A model generated the notes under the pieces. That model was given only the letters and a program-made list of their open reading frames with translations. It made no database searches and was not told where the DNA came from. A DNA stretch of 64,000 nt. Origin: SpSt-600 sp042408195 (GTDB lineage Bacteria; Chloroflexota; Anaerolineae; SpSt-600). A program made the translations under genes and the position numbers. Position 1 is the stretch's first letter; each line of letters opens with the position of its first letter. Location: contig JBHOQL010000042.1 of the NCBI GenBank assembly GCA_042408195.1, forward strand, positions 26,827 through 90,826, read 5' to 3'. Shown here one piece after another: positions 54,302-62,628 of this stretch.

Positions 54302-55231
54302 TTATTTCTCCTCCCGTGAGTATGCCAGGCCCAAAGCAGAGGGCGCACCTATACGCCTGCGGATCACTTCTCCTGAGGCAAACATCAGGACCAAGATGGT
54401 GAGTATGAAAGGCAGAGTATTTAGGAGGTTGGGAGATATGCCGAGGGGTTGTAGCCTGTATTGAAGTACCTTCACCCCACCGAAAAGGTAAGCCCCGAGG
54501 ATAGCCCGCAGGGGGCTCCAGAGGGAGAAAATAGTTAGCGCTATAACGATCCACCCAGCTCCGGCGGTCATTCCCTCAATCCAGGAGGGAGTGTAAACAA
54601 TGGAAAGATAAGCACCGCCGATGCCTGCCAGCACGCCACCGATAAAGGTGCAGAGGTAGCGAGTGGCAAAGACGTTAACCCCCAGGGCATCGGCAGTAGC
54701 AGGATCCTCACCCACTGAGCGGATGTTTATCCCCAGGCTTGTTTTGTAGAGGATGAACCACATTAAAGGCACGAGCAATATGGCCACGTAGACAAGGGGG
54801 TCAAACCTAAAGAGAAGAGGCCCCAGCACAGGGAGATCGCTCAGGAATGGGATCTTCACTCCGACCAGCTTGGCGGAGGCGGGGAGGGGAACGCCGATGA
54901 AACGCCGGCCAATGAGGCCGCTTAATCCGGTTCCGAACATGGTCAGAGCGAGGCCGGAAACCACTTGGTTCCCCCTTAGGTTTATGCTGATAAAGGCATG
55001 GATGAGGGAGAGGAGTCCTCCCATTAGGGCAGCCGTGGCGATCCCAGCCCATGGGTTGCCCGTATAGAAGGCAGTGGAAAACCCCATGACCGCTCCTACC
55101 AGCATCATTCCTTCGACGCCAAGGTTGAGGATTCCGGAACGCTCGGCGTAAATTTCCCCAAGGGTTCCGAAGAGCAAGGGAGTCCCCGCGGGGATAGCGG
55201 CGCGCAAAGTCTCCAAGATGAACTCCAGCAT
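54302..55231 (-). CDS. ABC transporter permease, nucleoside/simple-sugar type (second subunit)
   Basis: 309-residue BPD_transp_2 permease with 8-10 helices. GTPLLFGTLGEIYAERSGILNLGVEGMMLVGAV is the hallmark of the nucleoside (NupQ/YufQ, BmpA-linked) subgroup; GEDPATADALGVNVFATRYL is the ATPase-contact loop. RBS GGAGGTGGTCCA. Forms a pair with the upstream permease, the two making the membrane channel for purine nucleosides or related solutes. Confidence 0.9.
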   Translation of the reverse strand: MLEFILETLRAAIPAGTPLLFGTLGEIYAERSGILNLGVEGMMLVGAVMGFSTAFYTGNPWAGIATAALMGGLLSLIHAFISINLRGNQVVSGLALTMFGTGLSGLIGRRFIGVPLPASAKLVGVKIPFLSDLPVLGPLLFRFDPLVYVAILLVPLMWFILYKTSLGINIRSVGEDPATADALGVNVFATRYLCTFIGGVLAGIGGAYLSIVYTPSWIEGMTAGAGWIVIALTIFSLWSPLRAILGAYLFGGVKVLQYRLQPLGISPNLLNTLPFILTILVLMFASGEVIRRRIGAPSALGLAYSREEK

Positions 55232-55243
55232 TGGACCACCTCC

Positions 55244-56344
55244 TCAGGAAGATGCAGTAGCTTCCTTTCCTTTAGCCACTCTCACGGAGATGCGGTAGCG
55301 AAGGAGTATCTCCCCACCAATTATGAAGAAAAGGATCGCTCCGTTGAACATATGTATGGTGGGGACGGGAAGGCCAAGGGATACTTTGAGGGCATCGCCT
55401 CCTACCAGCAGCCCGCCAAACAGCAAGGAAGTGAGCGGGACCACGAGCGGATTCAATCGGGCCAACCATGCCACAATTATCGCTGTAAAGCCGTAACCTG
55501 GGGAAATCCCTTGGGGATAGCGCAGACGGGCGTGGATGCCAGCTACCTCTCCAACTCCGGCAATCCCGGCGAGCCCTCCGCTTATTATCATCACCAAAAG
55601 AGCCACTCGGAGGTAGGGAATCCCGGCGTATAAGGCCGCTCTGGGGTTATCTCCCGTTACTCTGAGCTCGTAGCCCCATTTTGTGCGCATCAGGAAAAGG
55701 TGGGCGAGGACAGCCGCTGCTACTCCCAGGATGAGGGTTGGATAGTGGATGCGTGTCCCCGGAATCACAGGCAATATGGCTGGTTCAGGGAACCTATCAG
55801 AGTAGGGGAATCCCCACTCTTTAGCGCCCTTCCAAGGTCCGTAAACCAGGTAATTGACCACTTCGATGGCCACGTAGACCAGCATAAGGGAAGTGATGAC
55901 CTCGTTCACCTGAAGCTTGGCCCTGAGGAGTGCTGGGATGATGGCCCAAAGGGCTCCTGCCAGGAAACCCGCAGCGAACATGGTGGGAAGTACTGCCCAG
56001 TCTGGGAGTTTAACTGGGAAGAAAAGGGCCACCCACGTAGCCGCAACAGCTCCCATCAAAAGCTGACCTTCGGCTCCTATGTTCCAAAACTGTGCCTTAA
56101 AGGCTAGTGCTAACCCTACTCCGCACAGAAGCAAAGGTATAGCTTTCACAGTGCTTTCCGCAAGGCCATAGAGGCTACCGAAGGAGCCAGTGAAGATCTT
56201 TTTGTAAGCGTAAAAGGGGTCGATCCTTGCCACCCAGAGCACGAGGGCTATGGATATGAGGGCGAGGGTGAGGGATATACCCGTGGTAACAATTCTAACC
56301 CAGCCAGGGACAACATAACGCCTTTCAAAGCGAACTTGAAACAT
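55244..56344 (-). CDS. ABC transporter permease, nucleoside/simple-sugar type (first subunit)
   Basis: 366-residue BPD_transp_2 permease of the NupP/YufP kind: AFKAQFWNIGAEGQLLMGAVAATWV, LLRAKLQVNEVITSLMLVYVAIEVVNYLVYGPWKG and TGDNPRAALYAGIPYLRV (coupling loop). First gene of permease-permease-ssnA-gltX. The ATPase and the BMP-type binding protein that must complete the transporter are not in the window. RBS GGAGAAGAGGCT. Confidence 0.9.
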   Translation of the reverse strand: MFQVRFERRYVVPGWVRIVTTGISLTLALISIALVLWVARIDPFYAYKKIFTGSFGSLYGLAESTVKAIPLLLCGVGLALAFKAQFWNIGAEGQLLMGAVAATWVALFFPVKLPDWAVLPTMFAAGFLAGALWAIIPALLRAKLQVNEVITSLMLVYVAIEVVNYLVYGPWKGAKEWGFPYSDRFPEPAILPVIPGTRIHYPTLILGVAAAVLAHLFLMRTKWGYELRVTGDNPRAALYAGIPYLRVALLVMIISGGLAGIAGVGEVAGIHARLRYPQGISPGYGFTAIIVAWLARLNPLVVPLTSLLFGGLLVGGDALKVSLGLPVPTIHMFNGAILFFIIGGEILLRYRISVRVAKGKEATASS

Positions 56345-56374
56345 AGCCTCTTCTCCTTCGGGGAGATTGACTTT

Positions 56375-56403
56375 ATTATCTACTAAAGAGGTCTAAAGGT
56401 CAA
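56375..56403 (-). promoter_or_regulatory. Promoter of the permease-ssnA-gltX operon
   Basis: Minus strand TTGACC (56,398-56,403), 17-bp spacer, GATAAT (56,375-56,380), about 30 bp before ATG 56344. Confidence 0.65.
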
Positions 56404-56643
56404 GAAAATCTAGACCGCTGCATCAGCCTGAGCTGGTTGCCGGTTCCCCCACTCTCGTTAACTCTGGCTTAGCCATGTACATACAGAGGCTTGTCTTCGA
56501 CCCATTGCCTCGCTTGTGGACAAGTTTGGTTGAAAACTCGCTCCAATTGGATTTCAAAGGTCAAAGCTCCGTCCTTTACCTTGGTCCGGAGATAACGGGG
56601 GAAAGGAGTTCTCCAGCCCCCAACCTGAATCTCTCGCGAATGT
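56404..56643. other. Intergenic spacer between divergent operons
   Basis: About 240 bp between the permease promoter and the cooC promoter; with the promoters the gene-free stretch is 56,345-56,702. No gene, tRNA or recognised riboswitch is seen. Short open frames here have no coding character. Confidence 0.5.
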
Positions 56644-56672
56644 TTGACAATAACAGAGCTAACGGTTAAAAT
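56644..56672 (+). promoter_or_regulatory. Promoter of the cooC-acsE-AOR operon
   Basis: Perfect TTGACA (56,644-56,649), 17-bp spacer, TAAAAT (56,667-56,672), 30 bp before ATG 56703, which has GAGGAGAAATC upstream. No further promoter is evident before the terminator at 62,532. Confidence 0.75.
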
Positions 56673-56702
56673 TAACCCCGAAAGCCGGGATGAGGAGAAA
56701 TC

Positions 56703-57470
56703 ATGGGAGTAACCATAGCCGTCGCTGGGAAAGGAGGGACTGGTAAGACCACTTTCGCCGCGTTAATTGTTAAGTGCCTTAAGGAAAACACTTCCGGTTC
56801 AATCCTAGCTGTGGATGGAGATCCTAGCTCAAACTTCCACTTAGCTCTCGGTTTGCCCCTGGAGGAGACAGTAGGTCACATAAGGGAGGATACCCTTATT
56901 CAAATACAGAGCGGCTCCCTCCAAGCGGGGATATCCAAAGCCGATTACCTGGAATTGCGCATCAATAGAGCCTTGGTGGAAGGCGACAGGGTTGACCTAA
57001 TAGCTATGGGCAGGCCTGAAGGGCCGGGTTGCTACTGCGCGGCCAACGCCATTCTCCGCAACGTCATAGACCGCCTCAAAAGCGATTACGATTACGTAGT
57101 AATAGACAACGAAGCGGGAATGGAACACATAAGCCGTCAGACCACTCAGGATGTGGATGTGCTCTTCGTGGTATCTGACCCTACTGTCAGGGGGATTATG
57201 GCCGCTAAGGGCATTGTAGAGTTGGCCAAGGAGCTGGGGACCAAGATCCGCAGAGCATATTTAGTGGTCAACAAAGTGAACGGCGCGCTCCCGGAGTTTC
57301 TGGAGGGTAAAATCCGGGAAGTTGGGTTAGAACTCATAGGAACCCTCCCCAACGAGCCGCAAATAGCTGAGTTTGACTTGAAAGGGAGACCTATAGTGGA
57401 ACTGGATGAAAGCTCTCCCCTTTACAGGGCTGTGGAGGAAATATTGCGCAAAGTTAATCTGATCAAGTGA
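56703..57470 (+). CDS. cooC: CooC-type nickel-insertion ATPase
   Basis: 255-residue deviant Walker-type NTPase (MinD/Mrp class). P-loop AGKGGTGKTTFAALIV at residues 8-23, VDGDPSSN for the switch I Asp region, and GPGCYCAAN near residue 107 with the CxC pair by which CooC binds metal between two subunits. CooC/AcsF proteins load nickel into carbon monoxide dehydrogenase or acetyl-CoA synthase. No CODH subunit is in the window, so its client is elsewhere or is a different enzyme. First gene of a seven-gene operon. Confidence 0.88.
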   Translation: MGVTIAVAGKGGTGKTTFAALIVKCLKENTSGSILAVDGDPSSNFHLALGLPLEETVGHIREDTLIQIQSGSLQAGISKADYLELRINRALVEGDRVDLIAMGRPEGPGCYCAANAILRNVIDRLKSDYDYVVIDNEAGMEHISRQTTQDVDVLFVVSDPTVRGIMAAKGIVELAKELGTKIRRAYLVVNKVNGALPEFLEGKIREVGLELIGTLPNEPQIAEFDLKGRPIVELDESSPLYRAVEEILRKVNLIK

Positions 57471-57482
57471 AGGGGGTTGGTT

Positions 57483-58877
57483 GTGAGGAAAGACAAACTG
57501 GTCTTAGGGCCCACTTTTGAAGAGATGCTCCACCCGTGGAAGATAAGCCCTGAAATTCGCCGGAAAGCTCTCGAAGCCCGTACCAAGGACCCTCTCGACC
57601 CGATAAACCTCTACAACATAACATGGCGCGACGGGAACAACCGCATTTATTACGAAGTCCTTCCCAAGGAATTCACGGGAGTTGAGGCTCCTATCGTGGT
57701 CCTTTACGCCAAAGACTTTCCCACTGGAAGCCACAAAGTTGGGGCCGCCTATTCCATCCTTGTAGAAAAAGAGCTCGTGGGTGAAGTGGAACCTGGGATG
57801 CATACCTTAGTCTGGCCCAGCACTGGAAACTACGGGATTGGAGGGGCGTGGGTCGGATCCCGGATGAACTTTGACAGTGTAGTCATCTTGCCAGAAGGAA
57901 TGAGCAAGGAGCGCTTTGAACTCATCCGCTACTACGGAGCCCGCTATATCACAACTCCTGGCTCCGAGAGCAACGTCAAAGAGATTTACGACAAATGCAA
58001 GGAGTTGAAAGCTCAAGATCCTCAGCGGATACGCATCCTTAACCAATTTGACGAGTTTGGCAATTACCGGTTCCACTATTACGTGACCGGGAACACAATT
58101 GTGGAACTGGCGGAAGAGCTCAAGGTGCAGGGCATTGGCAGGGGCAAAGTGGCTGCTTTCGTCTCGGCTATGGGCTCGGCGGGAACTATAGGGGCTGGAG
58201 ATCGCCTAAAGCAAGTCTGGCACGATTGTAAAGTAGTGGGACTGGAGCCTATCCAATGCCCAACCCTTTCCCTCAATGGCTACGGCTCCCACGATATCCA
58301 AGGCATAGGCGACAAACACGTCACCTGGATCCACAACGTTTGGAACATGGATGCCCTTATGTGCATTGATGACCTGGAATGCAAGATGGGCCTTCAGCTT
58401 CTGACGGAGGAGACAGGTTGGAAAGTGATGATTGAGCGCTACGGTATCCCCGAAGATAAGGTAATGAAAATGTCCCAGATTTTCGGGATATCGGGGGTGT
58501 GCAATGTTCTGGGAGCGATAAAGACTGCCAAATTCTATGGCTTTGGTAGAGATGATGTCGTAGTCACCATCCTTACTGATGCGATTGATCGTTATCGTTC
58601 GGTGATGAAGGAACTTACGGAAAAATACGGCCCTATGGATGAAACGGAAGCAGCGGTTCGCCTTGTTAGCATTTTCCACAAACAAAAGCTGGATTGGATC
58701 TTTGAGGGCACAAGGGAAATGCGCAATCGGTGGCACAACCTCAAGTACTTCACCTGGGTTGAACAGCAGGGCAAATCAGTAGAGGAATTGAACGCCCAGC
58801 GGGACCCTGAATACTGGCTTGCCCAGCAGGCCCGCGTAGCTGAAATCGATAGGTTAATCCAAGAAGCAAGGGGATAA
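57483..58877 (+). CDS. PLP-dependent enzyme, fold type II
   Basis: 464 residues of the tryptophan synthase beta/cysteine synthase/threonine synthase fold. PLP lysine in FPTGSHKVGAAYSI (residues ~78-91); substrate loop WPSTGNYGIGGAWVG (usual SGNxG); phosphate-binding glycines in VSAMGSAGTIGAGDRL. Reaction unknown: candidates are beta-replacement or deamination of an amino acid. GTG 57483 is preferred over TTG 57477 because AGGGGG lies 6 nt upstream. Lies 12 bp after cooC in the same operon, so a role in one-carbon or sulfur supply to that pathway is possible. Confidence 0.82.
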   Translation: MRKDKLVLGPTFEEMLHPWKISPEIRRKALEARTKDPLDPINLYNITWRDGNNRIYYEVLPKEFTGVEAPIVVLYAKDFPTGSHKVGAAYSILVEKELVGEVEPGMHTLVWPSTGNYGIGGAWVGSRMNFDSVVILPEGMSKERFELIRYYGARYITTPGSESNVKEIYDKCKELKAQDPQRIRILNQFDEFGNYRFHYYVTGNTIVELAEELKVQGIGRGKVAAFVSAMGSAGTIGAGDRLKQVWHDCKVVGLEPIQCPTLSLNGYGSHDIQGIGDKHVTWIHNVWNMDALMCIDDLECKMGLQLLTEETGWKVMIERYGIPEDKVMKMSQIFGISGVCNVLGAIKTAKFYGFGRDDVVVTILTDAIDRYRSVMKELTEKYGPMDETEAAVRLVSIFHKQKLDWIFEGTREMRNRWHNLKYFTWVEQQGKSVEELNAQRDPEYWLAQQARVAEIDRLIQEARG

Positions 58878-58890
58878 GGAGGTGATGGAG

Positions 58891-59082
58891 ATGGCCGAGC
58901 TCAACGAGAAAGAGCAGATTGTGCTGGATGCGATGCGCCAGGCCGGAAAACCTGTACGCCCCGGCGATGTGGCTACCATGACAGGTCTCAAGAGCGAAGA
59001 GGTCTCAAAAATAATTAAAGAACTCCAGAAGAAGGGGCTCGTTGTGTCGCCTAAGCGCTGCTATTATGCGCCCTCTCAATAA
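58891..59082 (+). CDS. Small winged-helix DNA-binding protein
   Basis: 63 residues forming one winged helix: EKEQIVLDAMRQAGKPVRPGDVA, TGLKSEEVSKIIKELQKKGLVVSP and the wing KRCYYAPS. Architecture like the MarR/Rrf2 recognition core without partner domains; one Cys only, so no Fe-S sensor. ATG 58891 is set by TAAGGAGGT 7 nt upstream; earlier GTG/ATG codons overlap that RBS. Likely the local regulator of the operon (inference). Confidence 0.8.
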   Translation: MAELNEKEQIVLDAMRQAGKPVRPGDVATMTGLKSEEVSKIIKELQKKGLVVSPKRCYYAPSQ

Positions 59083-59102
59083 AACCACGAGGAGGTGGTA
59101 AA

Positions 59103-60038
59103 ATGCTTTTCCGGATAGGAGAAAATATCCAGGTCCTTTCCCCGAGAGTGCGCCAGGCCATTGACAATCGCGAACCCGATTACCTTATTGAGCTGGCCAA
59201 AGCCCAAGTAAAAGGCGGAGCTCACATGTTGGACCTCAACATCGGCCGGCGCAAGAAGGATGGGCATGAAGTCATGCCCTGGCTCATTGAAATAATTGAC
59301 GAAGCCGTCCCGGGAACGCCCCTCTCTCTCGATACCACAAATCCCCAGGCTATTGAAGCTGGGTTGAAGAAGTGCCAGGAACTGGGCATAAAAGCGATGA
59401 TAAACTCTGTATCCGCCGAGGAAGAACGCCTCACTTCTATCGGGCCTTTGGCAGCCAAGTACAACGTTCCAGTCATTGCTCTCACTATGACCCAGGCTGG
59501 CATACCCGTAAGTGCCGAAGAGAGGGCTACTATTGCAGCAGAAATCCTCATCCCTCGCCTTACCGAAATGGGGGTGCCTGTGGAGAACATATACCTTGAT
59601 CCCCTCGTCCTCACTGTCAGTGGTTGCCAGGAGTATGTGCCCAATGCTGTGGAAGCTATCCGATACTTCAAGGCTTTGAGCGACCCACCTCCCAAGACTG
59701 TAGTGGGCCTTTCCAATGTTTCTAACCGGGTTCCCAAGGAGAACCGCAGTCTCATCAATAGGGTTTACCTTGTCATGCTCATGGCCGCAGGGCTTGATGC
59801 TGCTATCCTGGATCCCCTAGATGAGAAGCAGAACGAGGTCATCCGCATAATCGAGCAGCGGGATGACAGCACCCCTGTAGGTAAACTCCTCTTAACCCTT
59901 TACGATGCCACGGCCGCAGGCGAGGAGCTAGAGCCTTCGGTGGTTGATATGAAGGACCCGGAACAGGTAGCCATATGGAAAACGATCCAGATCCTCAAGA
60001 ACAAAGTAATTTATGCCGATTCATACCTTCAAATGTAG
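59103..60038 (+). CDS. acsE: AcsE-type methyltetrahydrofolate:corrinoid methyltransferase
   Basis: 311-residue pterin-binding TIM barrel (dihydropteroate synthase superfamily). Seen: MLFRIGENIQVLSPRVRQAI, GAHMLDLNIGRRKKDG with pterin-binding Asp, PLSLDTTNPQAIEAGL, INSVSAEEERL, VIALTMTQAGIP, and GLSNVSNRVPKENR, the AcsE/MeTr signature. It moves the methyl group of CH3-tetrahydrofolate onto the cobalt of the corrinoid iron-sulfur protein (Wood-Ljungdahl pathway) or a similar corrinoid protein. Start by RBS GAGGAGGTGGTAAA. The corrinoid partner is not in the window. Confidence 0.88.
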   Translation: MLFRIGENIQVLSPRVRQAIDNREPDYLIELAKAQVKGGAHMLDLNIGRRKKDGHEVMPWLIEIIDEAVPGTPLSLDTTNPQAIEAGLKKCQELGIKAMINSVSAEEERLTSIGPLAAKYNVPVIALTMTQAGIPVSAEERATIAAEILIPRLTEMGVPVENIYLDPLVLTVSGCQEYVPNAVEAIRYFKALSDPPPKTVVGLSNVSNRVPKENRSLINRVYLVMLMAAGLDAAILDPLDEKQNEVIRIIEQRDDSTPVGKLLLTLYDATAAGEELEPSVVDMKDPEQVAIWKTIQILKNKVIYADSYLQM

Positions 60039-60047
60039 GGGGCGGAT

Positions 60048-60437
60048 ATGGCTGTCTACCTTCACGCTGATAGTTCAAAGTGCTCTGGGTGCAGAGCTTG
60101 CCTTGTAGCGTGCAGCCTATCAAAATTTGGTGTCAATAACCCAAAGAAAGCCCGTTTAGCCATAAACCCCAAGTTCCCGGCCCCTGGGGTCTTCGAGGTC
60201 AAAACTTGCACCAATTGTGGCATCTGCGCCCAGGTTTGCCCTGTAGATGCTGTAAAAATCAACGAGAGGGGCGCTTACTACATAGACCCTAACGAGTGCA
60301 TCGCCTGCATGGCTTGCGTCAAGGAGTGCCCCGAGCAGGTTATCTTCACCCACCCTGATTACCCTGTGCCCTTTGAGTGCGATCTCTGTGGGGCCTGCGT
60401 TGAAGTCTGCGGGCCAGGAGTTCTGTGGATAGAGTAA
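60048..60437 (+). CDS. Four-cluster 4Fe-4S ferredoxin-like electron carrier
   Basis: 129 residues with sixteen cysteines in CxxCxxC/CxxCxxxC sets: CSGCRACLVAC, CTNCGICAQVC, CIACMACVKEC and CDLCGACVEVC; interleaving gives up to four 4Fe-4S clusters, as in CooF, HycB and the AOR-linked ferredoxin subunits. It sits directly before an aldehyde:ferredoxin oxidoreductase gene, so it is probably its electron-transfer subunit. No signal peptide: cytosolic. Confidence 0.9.
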   Translation: MAVYLHADSSKCSGCRACLVACSLSKFGVNNPKKARLAINPKFPAPGVFEVKTCTNCGICAQVCPVDAVKINERGAYYIDPNECIACMACVKECPEQVIFTHPDYPVPFECDLCGACVEVCGPGVLWIE

Positions 60438-60464
60438 AAACAAAGGGCATGGAAGGAGGCACGG

Positions 60465-62297
60465 ATGAACGGCTACGGTGGTAAAATCCTCAGAGTAAAC
60501 CTCACCACGGGTCAGATTACCAAAGAGCCTACTTCTTCCGATTTGGCCGAAAAATTCCTTGGCGGGAGAGGCTTCGGCATCTACTTCCTTTACACAGAAG
60601 TCCCCAGAGGAGCCGACCCCCTGGGGCCCGAAAACAAGCTCATAGCATCATCGGGCCCCCTCTCCGGCACGCTGACACCTGGGGCTGGCAAAATGGATTT
60701 CACCACTAAATCGCCTTTGACAGGGGGATACGCCTCAGCCAGCGTGGGTGGGCACTTGACCGCTGAACTCAAATATGCTGGTTACGATTCCATCATCATT
60801 GAGGGCATCTCTCCCAGGCCCGTTTACCTCTACATAAACGATGACGAAGTGGAGCTGAGGGATGCTTCGGACCTGTGGGGGAAAGGCTCCATAACCGTTG
60901 AAACCGAGCTCAAGAAGCGCCTCGGAGAGGAATTCCAGATAGCCACCATTGGCCCGGCAGGAGAAAACTTGGTGAAGTATGCATGCATAACCCACGATTT
61001 CGGCAGGCAAGCTGGGCGCGGTGGCGTGGGAGCCGTTATGGGCGCCAAGAAATTAAAAGCCATAGCGGTCCACGGCACCAGAGATATCCCTGTGGCTGAC
61101 CCTCAGGCCCTTTTGCGCTTTGGAACCGAAGCTTACAAAGCCTGTAAAGCCTCCGAAGCCTTTGAAGCATGGGTCCGGTATGGCACCGCTGGCGTTACGG
61201 TTTGGTCCAACGAAGCGGGGGCCTTTCCCGTCCGCAACTTCCAGGCAGGCGCTCTGGAGGACTACAGCGGCCTGAGCGGCGAAACCATGCGCCAACGCAT
61301 CGTCATTACCGATAAGGGTTGCTTCGGCTGCCCAAGTCCCTGCGGCAAGTATTCCCACAGCAAGAAATACAACATCTACGTGGAAGGGCCCGAATACGAG
61401 ACTACAGCCCTCATCGGTGGCGACTGTGTCCTTCTGGATATAGAAGACGTAGCCTACGCTAACTGGCTCTGCGATGAACTTGGACTTGATACTATCTCGG
61501 CGGGGAACGTTATCGCTTTCGCTATAGAGTGCTTCGAGAAAGGAATCCTCACCAAAGAGGATACAGGTGGCCTTGAGCTCCGCTGGGGTGATCCTCAGGT
61601 GATCTTCACCCTGCTGGAGAAAATAGGCCGCCGGGAAGGCATTGGAGATCTTCTGGCCGAAGGAGTGAAGTATGCCTCTCAGAAACTTGGGAAGAACTCC
61701 TGGGAGTTCGCCATCCACGTCAAGGGCATGGAGATGAGCGGGTACGAGTGCCACAACGCTCCGGCCATGCTCCTGAGCTACATGACCTGCGATGTGGGGG
61801 CCCACCACAACCGCTCTTGGGCCATCACCTACGACCTCCAAGTTGGGCGCGATCTCGTCACCCCCGATAAAGTTGACAGAGTTATCTACCTCCAGCATGT
61901 CCGACCTCTCTTTGACTGTTTGGGGGCATGTCGGCTCCAGTGGGTTGAATTGAGCATCGACCTCGGCCTCTATCCGCCGATCCTGAAGGCAATAACGGGG
62001 ATTGACCGCACTTGGGAAGATCTGCTGAAGATTTCGGAGAGGGTATGGAACCTTACCCGGATGTATTGGCTGCGGGAGGTTGAAGGCTTTGGCAGGGAGT
62101 GGGACTACCCGCCTCCGCGCTTCTACAAAGAACCCGTAATTTATGGCCCTACTAAGGGCAAAATGATGGCGTGGGAAGATATCCAAAAACTGCTGGACAT
62201 GTATTACGAGAAGCGGGGATGGGATAGGAATGGGGTACCCACTCCTGAAAAGCTGGCCGAGCTCGGCCTCACCGATATAGTGAAGAGAGGGGCTTGA
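60465..62297 (+). CDS. Aldehyde:ferredoxin oxidoreductase (AOR family), copy 2
   Basis: 610-residue W/Mo-pterin enzyme. YGGKILRVNLTTGQITKEP at the start, FLGGRGFGIYFLY, SPLTGGYASASVGG, IATIGPAGENLVKYACITHD and GVGAVMGAKKLKAIAVHG for pterin binding. 4Fe-4S ligands CFGCPSPC plus a Cys in LFDCLGACRLQ. The stretch TCDVGAHHNRSW near the active site differs from copy 1 (GADHNHNV), suggesting another substrate. RBS GGAGGCACGG. In the same operon as its ferredoxin and a MoaD-like protein. Confidence 0.93.
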   Translation: MNGYGGKILRVNLTTGQITKEPTSSDLAEKFLGGRGFGIYFLYTEVPRGADPLGPENKLIASSGPLSGTLTPGAGKMDFTTKSPLTGGYASASVGGHLTAELKYAGYDSIIIEGISPRPVYLYINDDEVELRDASDLWGKGSITVETELKKRLGEEFQIATIGPAGENLVKYACITHDFGRQAGRGGVGAVMGAKKLKAIAVHGTRDIPVADPQALLRFGTEAYKACKASEAFEAWVRYGTAGVTVWSNEAGAFPVRNFQAGALEDYSGLSGETMRQRIVITDKGCFGCPSPCGKYSHSKKYNIYVEGPEYETTALIGGDCVLLDIEDVAYANWLCDELGLDTISAGNVIAFAIECFEKGILTKEDTGGLELRWGDPQVIFTLLEKIGRREGIGDLLAEGVKYASQKLGKNSWEFAIHVKGMEMSGYECHNAPAMLLSYMTCDVGAHHNRSWAITYDLQVGRDLVTPDKVDRVIYLQHVRPLFDCLGACRLQWVELSIDLGLYPPILKAITGIDRTWEDLLKISERVWNLTRMYWLREVEGFGREWDYPPPRFYKEPVIYGPTKGKMMAWEDIQKLLDMYYEKRGWDRNGVPTPEKLAELGLTDIVKRGA

Positions 62298-62300
62298 AAG

Positions 62301-62522
62301 GTGGCAAAGGTAAAAGTGGTGGGGATTCTCAGCCGTTATGTCGGAGGAGAAAGAGAGCTGCAGGCCGAAGCAGGAAAAAGTATAGAAGAGTTACTCGTAA
62401 GGCTGGGAATCCCCTCCGCAATGGTGGGAATAGTGCTGGTAAACGGAAGACAGGTGGAAAAAAGCTACGTGATCGGAGAAGGGGACGAAATTAAACTCAT
62501 CCCTCTTATCGGCGGTGGATAA
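62301..62522 (+). CDS. MoaD/ThiS-like sulfur carrier protein
   Basis: 73-residue ubiquitin-fold protein ending in IGGG, whose C-terminal Gly-Gly can be thiocarboxylated to deliver sulfur for molybdopterin or other cofactors. Seen: VKVVGILSRYVGGERELQ, SIEELLVRLGIP, and IGEGDEIKLIPLIGGG. A MoaD-like protein beside AOR genes is common and may assist tungsten-pterin formation or act as an AOR partner. GTG start 3 bp after the AOR stop. The strong terminator follows at 62,532. Confidence 0.85.
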   Translation: MAKVKVVGILSRYVGGERELQAEAGKSIEELLVRLGIPSAMVGIVLVNGRQVEKSYVIGEGDEIKLIPLIGGG

Positions 62523-62531
62523 GGGGGCTCT

Positions 62532-62559
62532 CCCGGCACCTTGAAGGTGCCGGGTTTTT
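62532..62559 (+). terminator. Strong intrinsic terminator of the cooC-AOR operon
   Basis: CCCGGCACC (62,532-62,540), loop TTGAA, GGTGCCGGG (62,546-62,554), then TTTTT (62,555-62,559). It ends the seven-gene operon 10 bp after the MoaD-like stop. Confidence 0.9.
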
Positions 62560-62596
62560 GTATTAATACCCCTGATGGAACTCTGGGCCGGGGCCA

Positions 62597-62628
62597 GTTT
62601 GGAACCTTAGGGAGTGAGGAAACCAAAC
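62597..62628 (+). ncRNA. Two-helix hairpin resembling an IS200/IS605 TnpB right-end (omega-RNA) element
   Basis: GTTTGG (62,597-62,602), AA, CCTTA, GGGAG, TGAGG, AAA, CCAAAC (62,623-62,628): an outer 6-bp and an inner 5-bp helix separated by an A-rich internal loop. From memory this AACCTTA...AAACC hairpin occurs in the 3' ends of IS1341/TnpB-type elements. No tnpB coding sequence is present, so at most it is a relic or insertion scar. The remainder of 62,560-63,012 holds no gene I can support. Confidence 0.3.

Noticed and set aside
61053..62186. 377-codon minus-strand open frame opposite the second AOR gene
   Set aside because: It is the antisense shadow of a strongly conserved gene; no RBS, no family pattern, and its length follows from the codon bias of the sense strand.
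62294..62494. Alternative ATG frame over the MoaD-like gene
   Set aside because: It encodes a highly basic, low-complexity peptide in another frame; the GTG frame gives a ubiquitin-like fold ending in Gly-Gly.
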